Positions 24,966 to 35,552 of a stretch of DNA of 64,000 nucleotides are shown piece by piece (within the stretch, counting starts at the first letter, position 1; each line of letters begins with the position of its first letter). The DNA comes from Strix aluco. Its lineage: Eukaryota; Chordata; Aves; Strigiformes; Strigidae. The notes beneath the pieces were generated by a model that saw nothing but the letters and a program-made list of their open reading frames with translations, had not been told where the DNA came from and ran no database searches. Made by a program: the position numbers and the translations under genes. Location: positions 13,246,325 to 13,310,324 of the forward strand of contig NC_133971.1 in NCBI RefSeq assembly GCF_031877795.1, written 5' to 3'.

Positions 24966-25436
24966 TGTGGGAATACAACGGAAGATTGGCGAGGAGGATT
25001 GTAAACATGCTCAAGTGACTTGCAACTGGAGTGTCAAAAACCACATATATCACACCAATTGTTGTTTAGCTTTGTCTGCTTCATGGGTAGAATGCCTGCG
25101 CTTAAATAACACAGGCCTATGAGAGACTCAGAGGCACCTATCTGAACATCCTTGAGATTCCTTGCCCTGCTGTGGGACGGATCAAAGTACAGTGGAAAAC
25201 TATGTTTGTGAAAATCCCTGGTATATAAAGGTGATAGCAGCAGGTTCAGGATCTTTTCTTTCTTCTTCTTTTTCCAACTAGCAAGGACCGAGCTCTGTGG
25301 TTCCTGTGTCCCTGATTGAATGCCTTTGCCCTGATGCTGCTGCGGAGATCCCCCGGGTCGTGAGGTAATGAGAATAAATTTACTTGTTGTATTTCATCTG
25401 TGGTTGTTCCTGTGTCCTGCCTGTTCTGGCTCACAC
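24966..25436 (+). mobile_element. Probable solo LTR, borders approximate
   Basis: The element parts are in LTR order on the plus strand: a U3-like stretch, a TATA box (GTATATAAAGG, about 25219-25229), a pyrimidine-rich leader, a short GC-rich partial palindrome (about 25348-25360), a polyadenylation signal GAATAAATTT (about 25371) and a GT-rich tail. The span could begin TGTGGG and end CACACA. I found no target duplication, so the ends are guesses and the element may be old or truncated. It is not obviously related to the other LTRs in the window. The alternative is a non-retroviral TATA promoter with a nearby chance AATAAA. No retroviral coding sequence is adjacent. Confidence 0.45.
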
Positions 25437-26829
25437 ATCAGTCTTATGTCCTCATGTCAGAGGAGATGCAGCAGTGCACTTCCTCTTTCCTTCGTGAGTG
25501 GGTCCTTTGCTTCATATGTGAAGACTTGGTATGGAAGGTCAGTGAGTTAATGAGTGAGCTGATCTGATTAGAGGAGATTTCCCCCTGATATCTTGCAGAG
25601 TTAGGCTTTTTGGGTCAGTTACTGATTGGACTCATGGTGTGGTTATGCAAACCTTAGATTTAACACAAGACAGGTGTGAGGGGAAAGCAGGGCTTACTCT
25701 TTCTTTAGCATTCTTTAGTTTGAATTAAGCACAAATGGAATTCACTTGCCTTTTGAGTTTCCGTTCCTGGTTTGGAGTAGTCTTTCACTTGATCACAGTG
25801 AATGTAAATGTTGCTCTTCATCATCACTGATTTGATCCTCAATAATCCTTCCATAAAAGTCAGAAGTGCCATTAAAAACGGGTATTTACCCAGTTGTATC
25901 TCTTCTGGGGCAGATTTAAAGTGTACCACCTGCTCTCTTTCCTGCTTTTTTGCCAGATGCAGGTTGACTTCTAGACTTTGGACAGTAGGCTGGGAATTTC
26001 ATGTCTCTGTAAAATGGTTCATAATTACTTCAAGGATGGGAAATACCTAACCATGGTAAGAACTGAGACTGGAAGAGGAGAAGCAGCGATGAAGTCCTTT
26101 TTTCCTGAAAGCTATCTTGCAGAGCACTTGCTTTTGAGACTTTTGTACCTAGTCTTTTTAGCTCCTTAGGGATTTCTGGTGGCTTTATATTTTTCATTGT
26201 CTGAAGGAATGTCTTGATTGAAATGTGTAGGTCAACAGTATTTGAATGTGAGATGCTCTGCTTTCAAATCAGACCTCAAGGCTAGTGTCAATGAAGAACT
26301 GACAGGTGATGGGCAGTATGATTAGTAAATAAGTTCATATATTATGTATTATCACTGGTAGAATGATGGACCCAGAAATGTTTGTCACTGATAGTGTGGG
26401 ATGCCATTACTGTATTTTACTTTTTCATCTCAGACAATGTAGAACCACTTTCATTCATGGAGGGATTAGGAGTGGAACATACTTCAGGAGGCAGAGGGTG
26501 GAAGAATAGAAGGTATTTAGCTTCATCATTCTAAAATCTGGGATATTTGCCACCTGTATGTGAAGGTGCTATGTGACTGTAGTGTGGGGCCATATATGAT
26601 AGTCTTACTTGGCTGTCCTGCACTCATGAAGTGCAGGTGACAAAGCTTCTGATATTTCTCTCCCAGAAGGGGCAAGCCCATACAGTAGGGAGGAGGTGGC
26701 ATTGGTGGGCATGAGGTAAACAGAAACAGATTTTTTCTGTGCTGGTACCAGTTTTTTAAGACTCTTTGATACTGTGCTTATCTCTGCTTCTCTGAAGAGA
26801 CTAGAGTGGAGTGATGTTTTTAGTCAAAC

Positions 26830-26853
26830 ATCAGTTAGTGAATCAGTTAGTGA
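26830..26853. repeat. Tandem duplication of a 12-mer
   Basis: ATCAGTTAGTGA occurs twice in direct succession, probably a replication-slippage product. Confidence 0.7.
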
Positions 26854-27490
26854 ATTTTTGTTCCCTTTCTAGTAGAAGGGGGCAAAAGTGTCCCAGTTCC
26901 TATTGTCTTAGATAAAATTTGTTTCTTGATATATGAGTTAAACTGTTGTTCCCTGCAGTGCATTTCTTAGAGCCGCTACATGGCGTGCACTTTTTCCTTC
27001 TTCAGTCACACCTGTGTTACTAACAACTGCTTCTCCAAGAGAGCTAGGTGGACATTGCCTGCCTACTAGAATAGTAACCTGTCAAATGGATAGTTTTGAA
27101 AACATGCTTAAGCAGATAAGCCATTTCTCATGCCAGTAGTTGTGTCTTTGTATGTCCTGCTCTTTAATCTGCAAAATAACTGTGTATCTTCTTGTTGATT
27201 ATTAACATATTTCATGTAACACATCAGAGGAAGTAGTGATTGATGGAAGAGAACTTCTTTTCTTAGGGTGCAAGGATGGAAACAAAGCTCAGCAGAAAAC
27301 ATTAAGTCCCAAATTATTTTGAATGTTATATTTGAGAAGATAACTTATCTGTTAGTTTTTCTTTCAAATTATGCAGTACAAGGATTAACCTCCTAAGGAT
27401 TTGGAGATAGTGAATGCTATCCCTAAGGTAGTTCTCAAATGGTGATCTGCATAGTTGAGAGGAACTACTTGATGATACTAAATTCTCTGG

Positions 27491-27551
27491 GACTGAAATT
27501 TTGTCTTATGAAACCAGAATTCAGTTTCATAAGATAAAATGTGGTGCAGTC
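27491..27551. repeat. 61-nt hairpin-forming inverted repeat
   Basis: The arms at 27498-27514 and 27524-27540 pair over 17 bp with one G-U pair around a 9-nt loop. An outer 5-bp stem (GACTG/CAGTC, 27491-27495 and 27547-27551) closes an asymmetric internal loop. The pairing was worked out by hand. The main stem is shorter than a typical pre-miRNA stem, so a relic of a small inverted-repeat transposon or chance is also possible. Confidence 0.6.
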
Positions 27552-30500
27552 TTTCTTGTTTCCTTCTTCACCCTCCAGAATCAAAATATACTAGGATTTT
27601 TCTTTAAAAATGCATCCACAGTCTAGTTAGGAATTAAAAAATGAAGTGTCTGTTGACCTTGTAAATGAGCCCGAAACAATTGTACATTTTTTTTCATGTT
27701 TCCTTCATGGACTACTTCATTTGTGAGAGTTTATGTGTAATAAGAATCTAGAGCATGGTAAATTAGAATCAACTCTGAACCTGAGGCTGTGTGTTTCTTT
27801 TGTTGGCATAACTTCATGTTTGTATTCATCCCTCCCCCTCCAAGTGAGTATGTGATTGAAATATTGTGAACTGCACTCATGTTTTCTGTTTTTAAAGTTA
27901 TCTTTGTTCTGGATTTTTCCCACTTAAAACGTGAAGTAGATTTTTTTTTAATGCTGTAGTCTTGTCTCTTGGGGAAGAGTCAGAGAGACTTTTAAGGGAC
28001 TGGAGTCTAGTTTCAGTCCATCTGTCATGTCTTAAAACACTGGACAGAAAAGGTTCATGAAGGATAACTGGATATTTTTACATTTATTTATTCTACTGTG
28101 TGATTTGAATACAAGTTGGACACTGCTTTTTAGGTATATGTGTATATATTTATATCTGTGTATCTTGAAATAAGAGGGGAAAATGGGTATTTTAAGATCC
28201 AAAATAGAATTGGCTGTCCCTCTGCTAAGATCATACATTTTTTGGTATCAGTCCTGATACTTAGGTATGAACTGTGAGTCTTGCATATTGAAATTATAGC
28301 CAGTAGTGAAGCTGAACCTAGTACACTGCTGAAGAGGGTTCCCTTCCTCCCCTCCCCTCAAGTCATTAATCTGGAGAAGAATTTAGGATCTGGTGCCAAA
28401 TGTACGTGTTTAGGTTGTGTAAAAACCTGTCCAGCTACTCAAGGGCAAGTACTTAACTCACAAAGTACCTGCAAGTTGATGCCCTCTCCTGTCAGCTAGC
28501 TTACAACAATCTGAGTTTCTATATAACCAAATTATCTATTAACACTTTGAAGGATAATAGTCAAGTATGTTTAAGCACTTCTTACTGATTTTTTTAAAAG
28601 TGGAATAAATATGTGTCAAACAACTTCTTGTAATACAGGCTAAGTAATTTGTGTGTTATCTGTAATTATATGCATCCTCTGTCCCACTTAATGGAAAAAA
28701 ATCAGATGCACAAAGTATTTAGTTGCTTTCAGACAGTAATTGTGGAGAACATTTGTTCTGTTCACACCCAGTTGTGTTAATGTAGCTGCTAAATTATCAA
28801 TTTTGTATGTGTATTCCTAGTAATTATGTTCATGAATTCATAAGTTCACATTTTTCCCTTTAGACTATGGATTCAGCTAAACTATGCTTAAAAGAAATCT
28901 AAATATCCTTTTTTACATTGTCATGGTAGATGAAGAAAACAGAAAGGGAAGGATCATGTAGTAATAAGTGATTTTTCTTTCTGTTCCTTGTGAAAGCAAA
29001 ATGCTAGGTTTTATACATAGATCTACTGATGTAGTAGAACTAACAAGTATCTCAAATAGTCTTTCTGACCCTGTTAAAACTCAGTGGAATATTTCTAATG
29101 AATTTTGCTGTTTTAAGTGATTGTTTCCATTGCTCACTGCTATCAGTAGTTGTACCTATATTGCACCTAAGATATGATGATGCTTCTTGGCTTAATGTGG
29201 AATGTGTAGTGAAATACATTATGATGTTCCATCTGGCATCTTCCTCCAGTAAGTCTAGTTAAAGTGATAGATGGCCTTGGATTATAATGTAATAGTACTA
29301 GTGATTTAAGCATGGATTCTAGGATACGTTGTCTGAAGTGCTTGATAGCAGTACTAACCTCACCTTTTTTGCAATAGCTAAACAAAATTTCATGTAGCTA
29401 GACAGACCCTGATTTTTCATGTTATAGAGCTATTGAAAAAAAGGAACAACAGTAACAGAGGACTAGAAATAGTACAATGAAAAAATTTTCTTCTGTTTTG
29501 TAATTCACAACTCTATTTGAAATGCAGCATGATTTTCACAAGTGTGGCAGAGGAGTAAAGTCAAAGTTGATTGTTCTCATAATTGTCTTTGCACGCACAA
29601 AAGTACTTGTTCTCTGTCAGATGTTGTCTGCATGGGATGATTTTGTGCATTCAACAGCACAAATCTATCTAGTTCTGAAAAGTCCTGATTGTTCTTAACT
29701 CTTCTGAAATGAGTTTATAACTCAAATGTAGTATGGGTGCTTTTTCATATAGTGACCTGCCCATCAGGGGTTTGAGTTGGAATGGGTTCTTGGTGTTAAT
29801 TGGGCAGCATGTGTTTTAATTAAAAATTAGGTGTGTGTGATAATGAAAAAGCTAGAAGTATATTGTAGCCTTAGTTCTACTTAATTTCTAAGTTATCATG
29901 TGTTGGGGGAAACTTGTACTGGGGGAAGAAATGCCAGAGCAAAAGATCTGTCTTCTAAAGATGTGTACAATGCTTATTTTCCTACTCCTCCCCAACCCTT
30001 AACTTCTGGGTTCTAGCTTAACACTGAGCACTTGTAGCATGTATGCCAGGGTAGTCAATTTTCTCATTAAAGAAAAAAGAGTTCTTGAATTTTTGACTTA
30101 GTAACAAGAAGGTGGCTAACGGTCATGGGAAATATGTTTCAGTCACTGCTGGAGTTAAACTGATGTCTCTTTTGAACTTCTGCAACAACATCTTATTCGT
30201 CAGTAGGGGGAGAGAACAGAGGATGGAGGAGTGTTCCAGTCCTCTTATACCGTCCTTAGATAATCATCTTTTATGTAATGATCTGTACAATTGTCCATTG
30301 TTTATATAGCCCTACAGTTACTGTATTCTTTTTCTTGCTACCAGGGATATAGTGGAAGGGTTAATGATTGAAGCACTAATGAAGGGTATCACAGAATTCA
30401 AGACTTGATAGAGGTAGTCACAAACTTGAAGATGCAATGTGAAGGAGTCAGCATGTTCAACAGTCCACTGTCTATAAGGATGTCACTTAGATCTTGAATT

Positions 30501-30678
30501 GAACTGAAAGATTAATCTTCTGTGGAATATTGTGAGACAAGGGAGAAGGAAATTATTACTCTCTTAGTTAAGAGCCAAGAAAGCTGTTTCAGCCTTTACA
30601 TCATAGACCAGCAGTTCCTAAATGGCATGTGTATGAAGGGAGTTGCTGGCCAGATATAAACTTGATTTAACCCGATGT

Positions 30679-31092
30679 TCACAGAATCACAGAATCGTCT
30701 AGGTTGGAAAAGACCTTGAAGATCATCTAGTCCAACCATTAAGCTAACATTGACAGTTCCCAACTACACCATATCCCTAAGCGCTATGTCAGCCCAACTC
30801 TTAAACACCTCCAGGAATGGGGACTCCACCACCTCCCTGGGCAGCCCATTCCAACGCCTAACAACCCGTTCTGTAAAGAAATGCTTCCTAATATCCAGTC
30901 TAAACCTTCCCTGGTGCAATTTGAGGCCATTACCTCTTGTCCTATCGCTTATTACTTGGTTAAAGAGGCTCATCCCCAGTTCTCTGCAACCTCCTTTCAG
31001 GTAGTTGTAGAGGGCGATGAGGTCTCCCCTCAGCCTCCTCTTCTCCAGACTAAACAACCCTAGTTCCCTCAGCTGCTCCTCGTATGACATGT
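30679..31092 (-). mobile_element. CR1 LINE, 5'-truncated, minus strand
   Basis: The left edge (TCACAGAATCACAGAATCG) is the reverse complement of the CR1 3' terminus with its octamer-like tail repeat, followed by the conserved reverse complement of the CR1 3'-UTR. The minus-strand frame ending near 30764 encodes the C-terminal tail of the CR1 reverse-transcriptase ORF, recognisable by [16 protein letters not shown], then a GNGLKL-like segment, then [12 protein letters not shown]. Only the last 110 or so codons remain. Homology stops at about 31092, the usual 5' truncation of CR1. The open tail suggests a fairly young copy. It shares subfamily-specific 3'-end sequence with the fragment at 50235-50322. 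Confidence 0.92.
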
Positions 31093-34000
31093 TAGTACTT
31101 TCAGTTGTGCAAAAATTTTGGCTGTAGGTGGGAAACCAGTAGGAAAATTTCATAAGGAAAGTTCCAGAGCCACCACTATAAGGGACCCAAATTTTTTATT
31201 CCCAGGCAAGCCAGGAAAGTAGCAGTACAGTCATCAACCCTGGCGTCCTTCAGAGTTTCTAGCTGTGCTGTCCAAGGCACCATGGGGAGCTGATACCAGC
31301 AGTATTTTCAAAAAGGTAGCTGAGGTCTGTTAAACGATTACATTAGTATGGAGGTTTTAGAGTTTGTTAAATCCTCATGGAGTGTTCAGGAAATGGCAGA
31401 AACAAATATTTTAATGATGATTCTGTTGCTGCTCTTTGTCTTAGAAGCTTTAGGAAACTCAGTTTTGCGACTGTATATTGAATGCTTTATCAAAAGAGTA
31501 TGCTTATCAGGATCTGATCTCCTGAAGAATCTCTTTCTTGCAAGAAATATTCCGGTTATTAACTTAGAAACCTAGATCTGTTAGACTTTTTTTTTTTTGT
31601 GGGATGCATTTGCTGTTTTAAAAGCAGATGAGAAGATTGTTCTGTAGTTTATTGTCCTCTCTTCCGTATTTTGGCACCTTATTTGAGCTGACTCCAATGA
31701 ATGTCATCAAGATGAGGCTGTGGATATGCTCCATATACATCTTAGACCTACTGCATTATTCTGACCTACTAGCCAGGACCACATAAGAAAGCTTTGTACC
31801 GTAAATATACAGAGTATATGGCAGTACTCCACAAAAGCTCACCAGGCTGAGTGAGCTTCTCAGAAATAGATCCAACTACTTGTAAGCAACTGTCTCCACT
31901 CTTGCCAATGGCTGTGGCTGCAGACTTTCAATAAAACCTCATGTTAAGCTAAATGAAAGGCAGCTGGCAGGTCCAATTAAAATAATTGCAGCTTTTTAAA
32001 AGCCTCATCTGTTGCAAGGAGTTGTATTTCCCCATGAGGGCTGTGAGAGTATTTGTGACAGTGTGGGTGGTACAGATTCTCTTTCAGAAAATGTGCTTGA
32101 GACTCACCAGAACAGCAGTGCTTTAAGAGGAAGTCATCCAGTTGAGGTCCTGCACATAACTTCTTGTTGGTTTTGGTTACATTTTGTTAACCTGATGATT
32201 GCGTTAAAGCTCCATTCATACAAGTAACAGCAAGGGAGCTGTTTTGAATTCAATCTTGCTAACAATGCATATGTTTCGGTTTTGGCTGCCATAGAAGGAG
32301 GAGATGATAATAAGTTCTATCTTTTTTGTGTTTTGGCACACTGCTTTCTCTGTTTACAATACTTTGAGATTTGGCAAAAATGGGTAATTGTGGAATGGTG
32401 CTTGTGGTGGCAAGTTACATATTACCACTTCTGTGTTGTTCTTTAATTCTGGTGTACAACAAAGTTAATGTGTGAATTTGAAACTGTCTTTTTTTGCAAG
32501 GCCCCTTATACCTCTCATCGTGAAAACACTTCTTCTTTTTCACAGATCCATGTGGATGGTTTAATATTCTGTGGTCCAAGGTCAGAAACTGATTCAGACT
32601 CCTGTGGTGTGAATTGGCAGCGGTGGAGTGATTCGGGTAGGTGGCTGTATTGAAGGAGATAAGGGGAAGGAAATGTTTTGGGTGCACTTACTGTTTCAGT
32701 TACTCCACAATGTACTAGTAGTATCTCCTCTCACCCTCACATGTAAGAATGATAAACTTCTGTTTTAACTGCTGATTTTGTATTACAGTAGCTTGTAGGG
32801 AAGATGCGTAATAACTGTGAATTGTGGGTGCAGTGGCACAGTCTGTTGCATTTGGGCCACAGATCATGGTCTATGTGTCTGAGGTTTTAACATGATGATA
32901 TGTCTCTGTGTGAGCACTTGTGTATAGGCAACCCGGCTTGCATTGCTTCTGCTATGATTTTCTGCATTATTTATTTACTTTGAATGCTATGTCATGTATG
33001 CAAGGTGGTAACCCATTTTATGGTAATGTATTCAAGTAGTTCTGTGCAAAAAATAAAAGCCGTTTCAGACAAATACTTCTACCCTGGGTAAGATAACAAA
33101 TGCTATTATCCTATCTAGAGAAAGGTTAATATGACTGGGGCTCTTTTTGTTTGTTTTTTATTTGTTTGTTTTGGGGGGTTGGCATTGGTTTTCAGTTGCA
33201 AGCATGTACTGTTTTGGTTCTGTACACTTGTTACATTGTTAATGGTATGTTTTGGGGGGCAATAAGACTGAAGGGGTTTTTCTGTTTTAAACTTATCTTT
33301 AATACCATAATTCAATAGCAGATGCACACAGCTCTTCATAAAGAATTGTAGGGACAATACAGCCAGAAGCATGTGGTGATTTTTTAGTAAGTGTGTTCCT
33401 AGCTGAAGGGCCACAGAAATCTTTAGTAGATCACAGTATGTTTTAATCTTAATATACTGGAGTAGCATCTCCAGTAGGATAAGTTTGATCTTAATATACT
33501 GTCTTAAGTCCTAATTAGGACCATCGAGCAAATGCATTTTTCCCTCTGCTCTCTTCATCTCTTGCTCTGAATCAAGAGTGTAGGTAGAATATACTCACAA
33601 ATATTTGTAACTATCCACAGAAAGTGTTTGAATTTTGGGAGGAGAAATATTTTAACAGAAAAAACTGTTATAAATGCTTAATAGTATTGTAGAAATGATG
33701 CGCTTGGAAATGCAGGTGTCCTATGAGATTTGAATTAGGAACCATTATGAAAAGGTAGTACAAATGTTAGAACTTGTGCTTGCAAATGGGTTAACGGGAA
33801 AGAGTGTGTTTTCATAAAAAAGGTTAATAAAGAGGAAAGGCAAGAATATTTGTTTTGAGGAGCAGTTTCTGTTTTTTTGAGAGGAAAATCCTAATTTATT
33901 AAAAGTCCTTGATACTCTGTATGAGGTCTTCGGAATTATTATTTCTGTAGAACGTTGGTTATGGAGAATTGGATAAAGTGCCATTTTTCTCCTATTAAGC

Positions 34001-34849
34001 TTCAGAGATTTCTTTCACAGTTCTCTGACTAGTGAGTGATACCGTGAAGAAGTCATCACAAAAGAAAAGCAATTTTATGATGTGGATAGGCTGAGACTTT
34101 TAATAAGCTATTACTGTCCTATTTACTGCCAAGCTAACAATAACAAAGCAGGGAATTCAGGCAACAGTGCCCAGCTTGGATTTAGAAAGGGTCCTTTCCT
34201 TTGTAATGCTATTCATATTATTCAATAACATTCCTTAATATGTATAGGGAATAGGCTGATACACATGTCTGGCTGTTGCTAATAATTTTATGCTGAATTA
34301 GCATTTTGTTTTATAATCCTAGTTTCATTGCGGATCTGCTTGTTTTCACATTGAAATGCTTAAGTCTTACTAAGATAAAGGAATGGTTAATCTAGAGTTT
34401 ATTTTTTGTTTCTTTGCAGTAGTTTGCTCTTATTTTATGTCTAGTCCCTTTTCCACTCCTAAGATTCATTACCAGACTTGATTAATGATCCTTTACTGGG
34501 GGAAGAAAATCTCTACTAGCTAAAAAGAACAGGACTGGGAAGAGAATGCTGGCTTTGCAATAGACTTGTGGCTCTGGGCAGATCTTGAATAGTTGAATCG
34601 TAAAGCATGTTCTGGTGAAGTATTTACTGTAGGTATCACAAGAGACCTAGTAAGTGTTCATAGTGTTTTGTGATCCTCTTGGATAGAGGCTTCTTAATGC
34701 CAATTGAGTGTGCGTTCTCCAGCTTCTCAAAGTTTTGTAATGAATAGGTTTCTGGAAAAGGTGCCATAATTTGTCAAGCTGCTAAATCCACAATGAGTAC
34801 ACTGCTAAATGCTTAGGTCAGATGTGAAAGTAATGTATCAATGTGTATT
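31093..34849. other. Presumed intron between CR1 copies
   Basis: No known repeat was recognised. One candidate exon (32546-32636) is described separately. A direct repeat of ATCTTAATATACTG occurs near 33447 and 33489. Confidence 0.45.
32546..32636 (+). other. Candidate internal exon, weak
   Basis: A pyrimidine-rich tract ending TTTTTCACAG (to 32545) is followed by 91 nt open in the frame that starts IHVDGLIFCGP, and then by GTAGGT at 32637. The encoded 30 residues are rich in Ser, Asp and Trp (ending NWQRWSDS) and match nothing I recognise. The open frame extends upstream to 32468 and ends at 32653, so openness is not limited to the exon. A chance acceptor/donor pair is quite possible. Confidence 0.2.
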
Positions 34850-35552
34850 TACAGGTACTGAACATTGAGAGCAGCCTTGTGGAGAAGGACTTGGGGGTAT
34901 TAATGAATGGAAGATGGACTATGAGCCAGCACTGTGCTCGTAGCCCAGAAAGCCAACCGTATCCTGGGCTGCATCAAGAGAAGTGTGGCCAGCAGGTCGA
35001 GGGAGGTGATTCTTCCCCTCTACTCCACTCTTGTGAGACTCCACATGGAGTACTATGTCCAGCTCTGGGGCCTCAACATAAGAAAGACATGGGCCTGCTT
35101 GAGGTGGTCCAGAGGAGGGTCATGAATATGATCAAGGGGCTGGAGCACCTCCTTTATGAGGACAGGCCGAGAGAGTTGGGGTTGTTCAGCCTGGAGAAGA
35201 GAAGGCTCCGGGGACACCTTCCAGTACTTAAAAGGGGCCTACAGGAAAGCTGGGGAGGGAGTTTTTATCAGGGAGTGTAGTGATAGGATGAAGGGTAACT
35301 GTTTTAAACTGGAAGAGGGTAGATTTAGATTAGATCTAAGGAAGAAATTGTTTCTTGTGAGAGTGGTGAGACACTGGAACAGGTTGCCCAGAGAAGCTGT
35401 AGATGCCCCCTCCCTGGAAGTGTCCAAGGCCAGGTTGGACGGGGCTTTGAGCAACCTGGTCTAGTGGAAGGTGTCCCTGCCCATGGCAGGGGGTTGGAAC
35501 TAGATGATCTTTAAGGTCCCTTCCAACACAAACCATTCTATGAATCTATGAA
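34850..35552 (+). mobile_element. CR1 LINE, truncated and frameshifted, plus strand
   Basis: About 700 bp of the CR1 3' region in sense orientation. It covers the last part of the reverse-transcriptase ORF and the 3'-UTR, and ends with the tail TCTATGAATCTATGAA. Recognisable pieces in order are SSLVEKDLGVL (about 34870), ILGCIKRSVASRSREVILPL (about 34965), QHKKDMGLLE and [21 protein letters not shown], then, in another frame, GNCFKLEEGRFRLDLRKK and HWNRLPREAVDAPSLEV to about 35464. At least three frame changes (near 34935, 35075 and 35220) break it. The last is a deletion of roughly a dozen bases relative to the copy at 39300. No activity is possible. Its final 280 bp (35264-35543) are identical to 39362-39641. 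Confidence 0.93.

Larger units (their letters stand above)
25440..30678. other. Presumed intron, no recognised gene
   Basis: AT-rich sequence with no known repeat. A strong acceptor (long pyrimidine tract ending GCCAG at 25956) is followed 99 bp later by a GTAAGA donor at 26056, but the enclosed segment has stops in all frames. A 12-bp tandem duplication lies at 26830-26853, and a stable-looking hairpin at 27491-27551. Confidence 0.45.
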
